NCBI GenBank assembly: GCA_050180895.1 | Contig: JBFXDS010000003.1 | Span: 124,001-188,000, forward strand | Length of the DNA: 64,000 bases | Source: JBGPEQ01 sp050180895 | Lineage (GTDB): Bacteria; Pseudomonadota; Alphaproteobacteria; Dongiales; Dongiaceae | Direction: 5' to 3' | In this document: positions 25,328 through 33,404 of the stretch, piece by piece | How the letters are laid out: the number at the start of each line of letters is the position of its first letter | How positions within the stretch are numbered: the first letter of the stretch is position 1 | The notes under the pieces: model-generated | Told to the model about the DNA's origin: nothing | Databases searched by the model: none | The model's input: the letters and a program-made list of their open reading frames with translations, nothing else | Position numbers and translations under genes: made by a program

Positions 25328-26818
25328 ATGAGCGTCATTCGTCTCGACAGTCTTCCGCGGACGACGGTCGCGAGGTCCGCGGTCGAAAGCGAACAGCTTC
25401 CGCCGAAGCCGATCCCGCGGATGCTGGTGAGCGAGGCTCTGCGCCTTTACGACCTCCTCGTGATCGCCGCTGCCGGCACTCTCGGATACGCTCTCTATGT
25501 CTTCCCCGGCCCGGACGATTTCGAGAATCGGTACCCGGCCTCGATCCTGCTGGGATCGGTGCTGGCCGCCGTCCTGTGTCACGTCCTCGGCGCCTATCGG
25601 GTCGAGGCTCTCTTCTCCCGCTCGCTCGGGGCGCAGCGGGCGGTCCTCGCCTGGGCGTCGGCGTTCGCCATCATTCTCGCCGCTGCCTTCCTGCTGAAGT
25701 TCTCCAGCTTCTACTCCCGCGTCTGGGCCGTTTCCTGGCTGCTGTCTGCGGCCGGCCTGATGCTCGCCGGGCGCTACGGGCTCAGCCTGCTGACCTATCG
25801 CTGGGCCAATCAGGGCCGCTTCGCCAACCGCACGCTGATCGTCGGCGTCGGCGAGCAGGCGGCGCGCCTCGCCGACCACCTGCGCGCCCGCGGCGACGTG
25901 CGGACGCGGATCGTCGGCTTCGTCGACGACAAGGGCGTGCGGCTGCTGCCGTCCCGCAACTTCCACGGCTACCCCCTGATCGACGATGTCGGTCGCATGA
26001 TGTCGCTCATCCGCCAGAACGCCTGCGACGAGGTGCTCATCGCCCTGCCCTGGTCCGAGGAGCGGCGGGTCGAGGAATTGACCATGCTGCTGGCCACGGC
26101 GCCGGTGCGCGTCCGGCTGGCGCCGGATCTCGCCGGCTTCCGCTTCGCCGACCGGCGGGTGACGGGCCGCGCCGGCGTTTCCATGCTGACGCTGTTCGAT
26201 CGGCCCATCTCCGGCTGGTCCTATGCGGTCAAGCTGCTCGAGGACCAGGTGATCGCGCTGCTGGCGCTGGCCTTCGTCGCGCCGCTCCTGCTCGTCATCG
26301 CCGCCGCCATCAAGTTCGACTCGCCGGGGCCGGTGCTGTTCCGCCAGCGCCGGCTGGGCTTCAACGACCAGCCCATCGAGATCTGGAAGTTCCGCACCAT
26401 GCGCAGCGAGTGCGCCGACGCCGATGCCGACCGGCAGACGACGCGCGACGACCCGCGGGTCACAGCCGTCGGCCGCTTCCTGCGCACTTCCAGCCTCGAC
26501 GAGCTGCCGCAGCTCTTCAACGTCCTGCGTGGCGACATGTCGATCGTCGGCCCGCGTCCCCACGCTGCGGCGACGAAGGCCGGAGGACGGCTGTTCCAGG
26601 ACGTGGTCGATCGCTACGCCGCGCGCCACTGCGTGAAGCCGGGCATCACCGGCTGGGCGCAGGTCAACGGCTGGCGCGGCGAGACCGACACGGTCGACAA
26701 GATCCGCCGGCGCGTGGAGTTCGACCTCTACTACATCGACAACTGGTCGGTGTGGTTCGATCTCTACATCATCATGAAGACCTTCATCGCCGTGTTTCGC
26801 ACGGACAATGCCTATTGA
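25328..26818 (+). CDS. Undecaprenyl-phosphate sugar phosphotransferase (WcaJ/ExoY-type initiating transferase)
   Basis: A 496-residue polyprenyl-phosphate hexose-1-phosphate transferase, which starts each repeat unit by loading a sugar phosphate onto undecaprenyl phosphate in the inner membrane. Architecture: four to five N-terminal membrane spans (LLVIAAAGTLGYALYVF onward); a cytoplasmic CoA-binding-like domain with RTLIVGVGEQAARLADHL; one further span (VIALLALAFVAPLLLVI); then the catalytic domain with DSPGPVLFRQRRLGFN, IEIWKFRTMR, SLDELPQLFNVLRGDMSIVG-PRPH and GITGWAQVNGWRGET. Length matches WcaJ-like enzymes. The ATG at 25328 follows GGAGG; a TTG at 25310 is too close to its own Shine-Dalgarno. 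The donor, often glucose or galactose, is inferred from family only. Confidence 0.93.
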   Translation: MSVIRLDSLPRTTVARSAVESEQLPPKPIPRMLVSEALRLYDLLVIAAAGTLGYALYVFPGPDDFENRYPASILLGSVLAAVLCHVLGAYRVEALFSRSLGAQRAVLAWASAFAIILAAAFLLKFSSFYSRVWAVSWLLSAAGLMLAGRYGLSLLTYRWANQGRFANRTLIVGVGEQAARLADHLRARGDVRTRIVGFVDDKGVRLLPSRNFHGYPLIDDVGRMMSLIRQNACDEVLIALPWSEERRVEELTMLLATAPVRVRLAPDLAGFRFADRRVTGRAGVSMLTLFDRPISGWSYAVKLLEDQVIALLALAFVAPLLLVIAAAIKFDSPGPVLFRQRRLGFNDQPIEIWKFRTMRSECADADADRQTTRDDPRVTAVGRFLRTSSLDELPQLFNVLRGDMSIVGPRPHAAATKAGGRLFQDVVDRYAARHCVKPGITGWAQVNGWRGETDTVDKIRRRVEFDLYYIDNWSVWFDLYIIMKTFIAVFRTDNAY

Positions 26819-27012
26819 CTCCTCGCCTGATGATTGGCGTCGATTAACCCTAACGCGCGCGCACGCGCGCTGATGTCGCAGCCGGCGCGCAGAGAAGGTG
26901 GGGATTTAAGAAATCTTTAGAGAGCGCGTGCTTCCATGACGCAGAAGCATACGGAACGGTCGCCGCGCGGAGCCCGCAGCGGCGCAACGGAAACGGGAAC
27001 AGGGCGTCCGAC

Positions 27013-27948
27013 GTGAGCGTTGCATCGGCCAGATCGAAGACGGCGCCGACCGGCAGGAGCGGCCAGCAGATCATCCCGCTCGATCTGAAGCCGGCCCTGG
27101 CCCATCTCCATCCCGACGAGCACGCGACCATCCGCCTCGACGGCGTTCCCGAGGGCCTGCGGCTTTCGGCCGGCGCCGCCGACGGCGACAGCGCCTGGAT
27201 GCTCGCGCTTGCCGATCTCGACGGCCTCACCGTCTCCGCGCCCGCCGACTACGCCGGCCCGTCGCCGCTGTCGGTCAATCTCGTGCGGCGCGATCCGCAG
27301 GGCGGCCCGCCGCAGGTCGTCTCGAATTTCGGCGTCCTCTTGACGCCCGACGGCGCGACGTCCGCCTTCAGCGGCCTCGAGCCGGAGGAGCGCGAGGGCA
27401 ATTTCGATTCGGTCGTCCGCTTGCGCACGTCCCTCGGCAAGGGGCGCGGTCGGCTCAAGGTCAAGACCGCGAAGCGCCCGCTCGATTTCGGCAGTGCCGA
27501 GGCGACCGCGGCGTTCACCGCCCAGCGGTCCAGCGCGCATCTCGAGGCCCTGTTCCGCGGCGAGCTGGCCTACAACGACGGCGTCACGTCCGAGGCCAGC
27601 CTGGAGGTGGAGCAGCGCGTCGGCTTGGCGCGGGCGATGTGGGAAAGCGAAGCCGCCGCGCGGCTGGCGGCGGCGCAGAAGGAGTGGGAGGCGGAGCGCG
27701 CGCAGCTCGGCCTCCGGATCAGCGACCTGGAGGACCGGTTGCGCCGGGCGACCGACGAGATGGCGCGCGTCGGCGAGGAGCGCGCCGATTGGCAAGCCAC
27801 CGTGCGCACGAAGCTCATCGAGGTCGTGACCCGGCTCAACGACGAGCATGCCGCCGAGCTGGCGCAGATCGAGCAGCGCCTGAAGCAGGAGGCCGAAGCC
27901 ATGATCGACGCCGCCCGCGCCGACTGGCAGCGCCGTTCCGCCGGCTGA
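27013..27948 (+). CDS. Beta-repeat and coiled-coil protein of unknown function
   Basis: A 311-residue protein starting at GTG 27013. Residues about 30-95 read VPEGLRLSAGAADGDSAWML then ALADLDGLTVSAPADYAGP. This closely follows the tandem Ig/cadherin-like repeat unit seen in very large adhesins of alphaproteobacteria, but only one unit is present and there is no signal peptide. Residues about 195-300 form a long charged coiled coil rich in Glu, Arg and Ala (for example LGLRISDLEDRLRRATDEM). Such a layout suggests a cytoplasmic scaffold or a binding protein. It sits 194 bases after the initiating transferase and before the amidotransferase gene on the other strand. Function not recognised. Confidence 0.7.
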   Translation: MSVASARSKTAPTGRSGQQIIPLDLKPALAHLHPDEHATIRLDGVPEGLRLSAGAADGDSAWMLALADLDGLTVSAPADYAGPSPLSVNLVRRDPQGGPPQVVSNFGVLLTPDGATSAFSGLEPEEREGNFDSVVRLRTSLGKGRGRLKVKTAKRPLDFGSAEATAAFTAQRSSAHLEALFRGELAYNDGVTSEASLEVEQRVGLARAMWESEAAARLAAAQKEWEAERAQLGLRISDLEDRLRRATDEMARVGEERADWQATVRTKLIEVVTRLNDEHAAELAQIEQRLKQEAEAMIDAARADWQRRSAG

Positions 27949-27963
27949 GTTTCCCGGCCATCC

Positions 27964-27984
27964 TGCGTCCTTCGACAAGCTCAG
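27964..27984 (+). repeat. Dispersed repeat, partial copy of the arm found twice near 63.2 kb
   Basis: The 21 bases from TGCGTCCTTCGACA onward match, with one difference, the first 21 bases of the 29-base arms at 63179-63207 and 63233-63261. It lies 16 bases after the stop of the beta-repeat/coiled-coil gene. Only one arm is present here. Confidence 0.6.
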
Positions 27985-28103
27985 AGGCTGTGGAAGCTGT
28001 CAGGCACTCGGTCCTCGGGCGCACGTGTGGAAGGCAATGGCGGCTCCCTGCACGAGGAGCCGACGCGCCATCCGCGATGCGGGAGGGGCGTTCGAGACCT
28101 ATA

Positions 28104-28131
28104 TCGGAAGTCCGACGCGATGGACTTCCGA
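28104..28131 (-). terminator. Hairpin downstream of the asparagine-synthase gene
   Basis: A perfect 10-bp stem (arms TCGGAAGTCC and GGACTTCCGA) with an 8-base loop, starting 22 bases beyond the amidotransferase stop codon. No clear U-run follows on the minus strand, so strength is uncertain; position supports a transcription-end role. Confidence 0.45.
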
Positions 28132-28153
28132 CGGGACGATCATGGCGTTCTCG

Positions 28154-30100
28154 CTATTGCGCCGCGGTCGGCGCCGGGCGCCTGCCTGCTTGGCCGGCCT
28201 CGGCGCGTAGGCGGCTCGGCTGGAGCAGGTCGCAGCGGAGCTGCATGCCCAAAACGACCTGGAGCTGACGCGCGTGGTCGCCCTCGCCGCGGCGGTGGCG
28301 CGCCAGCAACTCGTGCACGGCCGCCGGCTCGAACAGTCCCTTGCCCCGCAGCGCGCCCTCGTTCATCTGCGCCGCGGCGAAGGCCGGCAGGCGGTCCCTG
28401 CGCCACCAGCTCGTGGCGGGCGACATGAGACCCCGCTTGCGACGGTCGAGAATAGACTCGGGCAAGATGCCGCGCAGGGCCCGCCGCAGGATGAATTTCT
28501 CGGTCCTGCCACGCAGCTTCAGGCCGACGGGAATGCGCGCGCAGAACTCGGCCAGCTCGTGGTCGAGGAAAGGCACGCGGACCTCCAGGCCGTGGGCCAT
28601 GGAGGCGCGGTCGAGCGCTGGGTTGATCCATTCGGGCAGGCGGACGGTCTGCTCCAGATACTGTTGCTGCTGAAACGTCTGCCAGCTCTCAAACTCGGCC
28701 GGCGGCGGAATCGGCGGCGCATTCTCCTCGCTGTCGGCGAGCGAGGCGCGCAATACGGGAGACAACAGCCCGAGGCAAAGCTGAGACGACGGAACTCCAT
28801 GCAGCGCCGCATAGCGCCGCATGTCCATGGCCGGGGGCAGCAGGATAAGCTCTCGCACCTGCTTCAGCCGCAGCCATCCGTGCAGATGCGAGCCGAAGCG
28901 CACGACCAACCGCCGCAGCCACAGAGGCAGGCGCGATAGCGGCTGCACCATCCGCTGTCGCCGGAAATGGAAATAGCCGCCAAGCAACTCGTCGGATCCT
29001 TCGCCGTTCACGACCACCTTGACCTGCCGTGCCGCGGCCTCGGCCAACATGAAGCGCGGGATCACGACCCCGCCGGGCTCTTCGCAGTACCATAGCGCCT
29101 TTTCGAACAGCTCGAAGCTGTCGTCCCGGCACATGACCAGCTCGTTGCGCAGGTTGTAGTCGCCGTAGCGGTCGAGCGTCGGATAGAGGCGGGACTCGTC
29201 CGCAGCGGGGTCCTCGAAACCAATGGTGAAACTGTGGATCGGCCGCTCGCTTAGCTGGCCGGCGAGCGCCGCCACCGCGCTCGAATCGATGCCGGGGCTG
29301 AGCCAGGATCCGACCGGCACGTCGCTGCGCATGTGCAGCCGCACCGCTTCGCGCAGCTTCTCCAGCAGGCCCTCGGCCCAGTCGTCGACGCTCAGCCGCT
29401 CGGACTGTTCGTCAGGTCGGGGAAAGCGCGGGGTCCAATAGCGGTGCAACGACTCCCGGCCGTCGTGGTAGAGCAGGTATTCCCCGGAGAGGAGCCGCCG
29501 CACGCCGCGGCATGGCGTCTGCGCGCCGAAGGCATAGCCGAAGCCGACCAACATCCTGTAGGCCTGCGGATCGGGCGAGAGATCGACCCCTTCGGCGAAG
29601 GCCAGGATCGGCTTCTGTTCGGACGCGAAATAGAGGCCTTGCGGCGTCACCGCGTAGTGCAGCGGCTTGATACCAAACCGGTCGCGCGCCAGCATCAGCC
29701 GCCGCTCGCGCGCGTCCCACAGCGCGAAGCCGAACATGCCGCGCAGGAAGCGCAGGCAGTCGGGGCCGTGATCCTCATAGAGGTGCAGGATGACTTCGAC
29801 GTCCGACCTGGTGCGGAAGCGGTGGCCGCGGGCCTCGAGTTCGGCCTTCAACTCGACGAAATTGTAGATCTCGCCGTTGCAGATCAGCGTGAGAGTGCCG
29901 TCTTCGTTGGAGATCGGCTGGTCGCCGCCGGCGAGGTCGATGATGCTGAGGCGCCGAAAGGCGAAGCCCACGCCCGGCGCGCTGTAAAAGCCGTCGCTGT
30001 CGGGACCGCGGTGCACCATGAGACCGGCCATGCCGGCGAGCATTGCTTGGTCGGCCGGTCGAGTGCCGTCGGCATAGGCAACGCCGGCAATTCCGCACAT
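28154..30100 (-). CDS. asnB: Asparagine synthase (glutamine-hydrolysing)-type amidotransferase
   Basis: A 648-residue class II amidotransferase. The N-terminal glutaminase domain begins MCGIAGVAYADG, with Cys2 as nucleophile after Met removal, and has HRGPDSDGF, RLSIIDLAGG and CNGEIYNFVELK. The synthetase domain has the ATP pyrophosphatase loop as SWLSPGIDSSAV, where the usual SGG is S-P-G. VVNGEGSDELLGGYFHF and EVRVPFLDHELAEFCARIP follow, then FILRRALRGILPESIL-RRKRG. ATG 30100 is preceded by AAGGAAAG. In EPS clusters such paralogues often amidate a uronic acid or other carboxyl group rather than make free asparagine. That role is inferred from location; ordinary asparagine synthesis is the alternative. 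Confidence 0.9.
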   Translation of the reverse strand: MCGIAGVAYADGTRPADQAMLAGMAGLMVHRGPDSDGFYSAPGVGFAFRRLSIIDLAGGDQPISNEDGTLTLICNGEIYNFVELKAELEARGHRFRTRSDVEVILHLYEDHGPDCLRFLRGMFGFALWDARERRLMLARDRFGIKPLHYAVTPQGLYFASEQKPILAFAEGVDLSPDPQAYRMLVGFGYAFGAQTPCRGVRRLLSGEYLLYHDGRESLHRYWTPRFPRPDEQSERLSVDDWAEGLLEKLREAVRLHMRSDVPVGSWLSPGIDSSAVAALAGQLSERPIHSFTIGFEDPAADESRLYPTLDRYGDYNLRNELVMCRDDSFELFEKALWYCEEPGGVVIPRFMLAEAAARQVKVVVNGEGSDELLGGYFHFRRQRMVQPLSRLPLWLRRLVVRFGSHLHGWLRLKQVRELILLPPAMDMRRYAALHGVPSSQLCLGLLSPVLRASLADSEENAPPIPPPAEFESWQTFQQQQYLEQTVRLPEWINPALDRASMAHGLEVRVPFLDHELAEFCARIPVGLKLRGRTEKFILRRALRGILPESILDRRKRGLMSPATSWWRRDRLPAFAAAQMNEGALRGKGLFEPAAVHELLARHRRGEGDHARQLQVVLGMQLRCDLLQPSRLRAEAGQAGRRPAPTAAQ

Positions 30101-30364
30101 TGGCTTTCCTTCGACTGCGGCCGCGGGAACGCGAAGTCTATAGCTTGATCTGGAAGGTACACAACTGACCGGCCGACTGGCTCGGAGGAGCCGTTGTCAA
30201 TGGCGAGGTGCGCTGGACGCGATGAGCAGCGGCCGACCCCCTCATATATCTCTATCCGCTATCGCGACGTGCAGTACCCTGGGGTGCCATGCCGATTGTC
30301 CGGTTCTGGCACGACTCGGCCCAGGCGTGAACGCGACGAACTGACCGCTTGATCCGCCTCGGCG

Positions 30365-31276
30365 CTACGCCGCCGTATCGCTGGCGGCGCGGGTCTCGAC
30401 CAGATCGCGGGCGAACTCCTCGCAGGCGGCCTCGCCTTCGCGCAGCTGCGCCAGCCCGGTCAGCCCGTTGAAGGCGGCGAAGTCGACCATCCGGCCGCGC
30501 GCCGCTTGGGTGGTGCCGTCGCGCAGCAGCGCCGCATAGACCTCGCCCACCGCATGGGCGATGGCATAGCTCGCCGAGACCGGCCAGGTCACGGCCGCGA
30601 ACCCCATCGCCTCCAGCTGGCGCGCCGGGAGGATCGGGGTCTTCCCGCCCTCGATCAGGTTGGCGAGGCACGGCCCGTCGATCTCCGAGCACACCCGCCG
30701 CAGCTCCTCGACCGATTCCGGCGCATCCACGAACAGCAGGTCGGCGCCGGCCTCGCGATAGAGCTGGCAGCGCTCGATCGCCGCGTCCAGCCCCTCGACG
30801 GCGCGCGCGTCGGTGCGTGCGCAGATGACCAGGTCGGCATCGATCCGCGCGTCCAGCGCCGCCTTCAGCTTCGCCGCCATCTCCACCGCCGGCACCACCC
30901 GCTTGCCCTCCATATGTCCGCAGCGTTTCGGCGAGACCTGGTCCTCGATGAACAGGCCGGCGACGCCGGCGCGCTCGTAGCTGCGCACCGTCCGTGCCAC
31001 GTTGGTCGTGTTGCCGTAGCCGGTGTCGGCGTCGGCGAACAGCGGCAGCTCCGTGGCGTCGCAGAGCCGGGCATACATCTCGGCCATCTCGGTCATCGTC
31101 AGCTGCTGCACGTCGGGCGCGCCGAGCAGGCTGGCGGTGGCGCTGTAGCCGCCGCAGGTCACGGCCTGGAAGCCGGCCTGCTCGGCCAGCCGCAGGGTCA
31201 GCGCGTCATGGGCGCCCGGCAGGATGACGATCTCCGGCGCCTCGATCAGCAATCGGAATCGGGTCGTGCGCTTCAT
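30365..31276 (-). CDS. Isocitrate lyase/PEP mutase superfamily enzyme (methylisocitrate/oxaloacetate-type)
   Basis: A 303-residue (beta/alpha)8 enzyme. Seen: LPGAHDALTLRLAEQAGFQA, TCGGYSATASLLG with the superfamily GYS, LFADADTGYGN (Asp82 and Asp84 metal/substrate ligands), and the active-site loop PKRCGHMEGKRVV with KRCGH at 117-121. The loop Cys favours a lyase (2-methylisocitrate lyase-like or carboxyvinyl-phosphonate-type) over a PEP mutase, which uses KxNS. The ATG at 31276 gives the family start; a longer frame to 31411 is a basic leader. It stands alone on the minus strand after the EPS cluster. Substrate not determinable. Confidence 0.85.
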   Translation of the reverse strand: MKRTTRFRLLIEAPEIVILPGAHDALTLRLAEQAGFQAVTCGGYSATASLLGAPDVQQLTMTEMAEMYARLCDATELPLFADADTGYGNTTNVARTVRSYERAGVAGLFIEDQVSPKRCGHMEGKRVVPAVEMAAKLKAALDARIDADLVICARTDARAVEGLDAAIERCQLYREAGADLLFVDAPESVEELRRVCSEIDGPCLANLIEGGKTPILPARQLEAMGFAAVTWPVSASYAIAHAVGEVYAALLRDGTTQAARGRMVDFAAFNGLTGLAQLREGEAACEEFARDLVETRAASDTAA

Positions 31277-31465
31277 CTCCGCCCCCTTGCGCCGGCGATG
31301 GCGCCGCGCTGCCGCTCCACGGTAGTCCAAGCGCCGCGCGCCCCGCAACGCGGTCGCGTGCGCTGCCGGGCTCGATGGGGTGGTCTTTGGTGCCTTGTCC
31401 CGGCAACCCATGCGGCGCTATGAGGGTTAAATGCCCTGCCTGCAGCCGGCCGGGAGGAGGGAGGT

Positions 31466-31840
31466 ATGCCAGTGTCGATGGTTCGGCGCCGGATCACGCT
31501 GACGTTGCTCGTCGCGGCGGCGGCGATCCTGGCGGCCATGGCCGCCATCGCCCAGGACTCTGCCGAGACGACCTACCTGCAATACCAAAGGGCGATTCAC
31601 GCGGCCGAGCTGTGCCGCCGGGACCGTCCGTTCGGTACGCCCGAACAGAACCGCATGGCCGTCTACATCGACGGCAAGATCGACAATGCGATCGGCGCCG
31701 GCCGGCGGCTGCAGTTGATCGAGCAGGCCAAGGCGGAGGTCGACAAGCTGGCCGACAATGACGGGTGCGGCGGCAAGATCGCCGGGATCCTCGACATCTA
31801 CTACCAGGAGTTGGCCCCGCTGCTGGGCGGTGACCCATGA
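31466..31840 (+). CDS. Small exported protein of unknown function
   Basis: A 124-residue protein. A Sec-type signal is clear: MVRRRIT then LTLLVAAAAILAAMAAIAQ with probable cleavage near AIAQ-DS, preceded by a strong ribosome-binding site GGAGGGAGGT. The mature part is helical, with LQYQRAIHAAELC at the start and a second Cys near NDGCGGK, which could form a disulfide in the periplasm. No family was recognised. It is 144 bases upstream of the Asp-box protein on the same strand and may share its transcript. Confidence 0.65.
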   Translation: MPVSMVRRRITLTLLVAAAAILAAMAAIAQDSAETTYLQYQRAIHAAELCRRDRPFGTPEQNRMAVYIDGKIDNAIGAGRRLQLIEQAKAEVDKLADNDGCGGKIAGILDIYYQELAPLLGGDP

Positions 31841-31984
31841 GGGCGCAGGTTTTTTCTGCCGGCCATGTCGATCCGCGGCCGGGCGGCGCGACTACGGATA
31901 GAGCAGCCTCGGCGGCGGAGCGATCGCACCGGCCGTGACGAAGCCGCTCGAAGAATGGGTACGTCACGCGCGAAGGAGCACGGG

Positions 31985-33100
31985 ATGAGCAAGGTACGGA
32001 TACTGGTTGGGACGCGCAAAGGCGCCTTCATCCTGACGTCGGACGGAAAACGCGACAGATGGGACGTCAGCGGCCCCCATTTCGCGGGTTGGGAGCTCTA
32101 CCATCTCAAGGGCTCCCCCGCCGATCCGAACCGGCTATACGCGTCCCAGTGCAGCGGCTGGTTCGGCCAGGTGATCCAGCGCTCCGACGACGGCGGCAGG
32201 ACCTGGGAGCCGGTCGGGAACAAGTTCGCCTATGACGGCGTCCCCGGCACCCACCAATGGTATGACGGCACCCCGCACCCCTGGGAGTTCGCGCGCGTCT
32301 GGCATCTCGAGCCGTCGCTGACCGATCCGGACATGGTCTATGCCGGAGTCGAGGACGCCGCCCTGTTCCGCACGACCGATGGCGGGCGGACCTGGCAGGA
32401 GCTGCCCGGCCTGCGCGGCCACGGCACCGGGTCGTCCTGGCAGCCGGGCGCCGGCGGCATGTGCCTGCATACGATCCTGTTGGACCCGCGCGACCTCCGC
32501 CGGATCTTCGTCGCCATCTCGGCCGCGGGCGCGTTCCGGTCCGAGGACGCCGGCGAGACCTGGCGGCCGGTGAACCGCGGCCTGCGATCCGAGGGCATTC
32601 CCGACCCTGACGCCGAGGTCGGCCACTGCGTGCACCGTATCGCCCTGCACCCGTCGCGTCCGAACGTGCTGTTCATGCAGAAGCACTGGGATGTCATGCG
32701 CAGCGACGATGGCGGCGAGTCCTGGCAGGAGGTCAGCGGCGACCTGCCCACCGATTTCGGCTTTCCCATCGATGTCCATGCGCACGAGCCCGATACCGTC
32801 TATGTCGTGCCCATCAAGAGCGACTCGGAGCATTTCCCGCCCGAGGGGAAGCTGCGCGTGTACCGCAGCCGGACCGGCGGGCACGAGTGGGAGCCGCTGA
32901 CGAAGGGGCTGCCGCAGCGCGACTGCTACGTGAACGTGCTGCGCGACGCCATGTCGGTCGACTCGCTGGACCCCTGCGGCGTGTATTTCGGGACCACCGG
33001 CGGGCAGGTCTACGCCTCGGCCGACGCCGGCGACAACTGGGCGCCCATCGTCCGCGACCTCCCGGCCGTGCTGTCCGTGGAGGTTCAGACCCTGCCATGA
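31985..33100 (+). CDS. Asp-box/BNR-repeat beta-propeller protein (sialidase-like fold, WD40/YVTN-like)
   Basis: A 371-residue protein with at least five Asp-box repeats of the form S-x-D-x-G-x-T-W: SDDGGRTW (67-74), TTDGGRTW (130-137), SEDAGETW (186-193), SDDGGESW (240-247) and a SADAGDNW near the C-terminus. This predicts a six- or seven-bladed propeller like those of exo-alpha-sialidases, but catalytic sialidase residues cannot be confirmed and there is no signal peptide. Start ATG 31985. The stop overlaps the start of the downstream MoaD-like gene (ATGA), so the pair is translationally coupled. The substrate or partner is unknown. Confidence 0.82.
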   Translation: MSKVRILVGTRKGAFILTSDGKRDRWDVSGPHFAGWELYHLKGSPADPNRLYASQCSGWFGQVIQRSDDGGRTWEPVGNKFAYDGVPGTHQWYDGTPHPWEFARVWHLEPSLTDPDMVYAGVEDAALFRTTDGGRTWQELPGLRGHGTGSSWQPGAGGMCLHTILLDPRDLRRIFVAISAAGAFRSEDAGETWRPVNRGLRSEGIPDPDAEVGHCVHRIALHPSRPNVLFMQKHWDVMRSDDGGESWQEVSGDLPTDFGFPIDVHAHEPDTVYVVPIKSDSEHFPPEGKLRVYRSRTGGHEWEPLTKGLPQRDCYVNVLRDAMSVDSLDPCGVYFGTTGGQVYASADAGDNWAPIVRDLPAVLSVEVQTLP

Positions 33101-33396
33101 GCGTCCGGGTCGTTCTCCCGACCCATCTGCGCAGGCTGGCGCGCGTCGCCGGCGAGGTGACGCTCCAGCTCGCGGGGCAGCCGACCCAGCGCGCCGTCCT
33201 CGACGCGCTGGAGGCGCGCTATCCGATGCTGCGGGGGACGATCCGCGATCAGGTCACGCACCAGCGCCGCGCCTTCGTACGGTTCTTCGCCTGCGAGCAG
33301 GATCTGTCCCACGCGCCGCCGGACGCCCCGCTCCCCGACGCGGTCGCGCGCGGCGCCGAGCCTCTCCTGATCGTCGGCGCCATGGCCGGCGGGTGA
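33097..33396 (+). CDS. MoaD/ThiS-like ubiquitin-fold protein
   Basis: A 99-residue protein with a beta-grasp pattern: VRVVLPTHLRRLA at the N-terminus, TQRAVLDALEARYPMLRG as the central helix, and the C-terminus GAEPLLIVGAMAGG ending in Gly-Gly. In MoaD and ThiS the terminal Gly-Gly is thiocarboxylated to carry sulfur. Here the tail has that form, but no MoaE, MoeB or ThiF partner is nearby. It starts inside the stop of the Asp-box gene (ATGA overlap), pointing to a common function of the two. Molybdopterin synthesis is not supported by context. Confidence 0.75.
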   Translation: MSVRVVLPTHLRRLARVAGEVTLQLAGQPTQRAVLDALEARYPMLRGTIRDQVTHQRRAFVRFFACEQDLSHAPPDAPLPDAVARGAEPLLIVGAMAGG

Positions 33397-33404
33397 GGCT
33401 GCGC

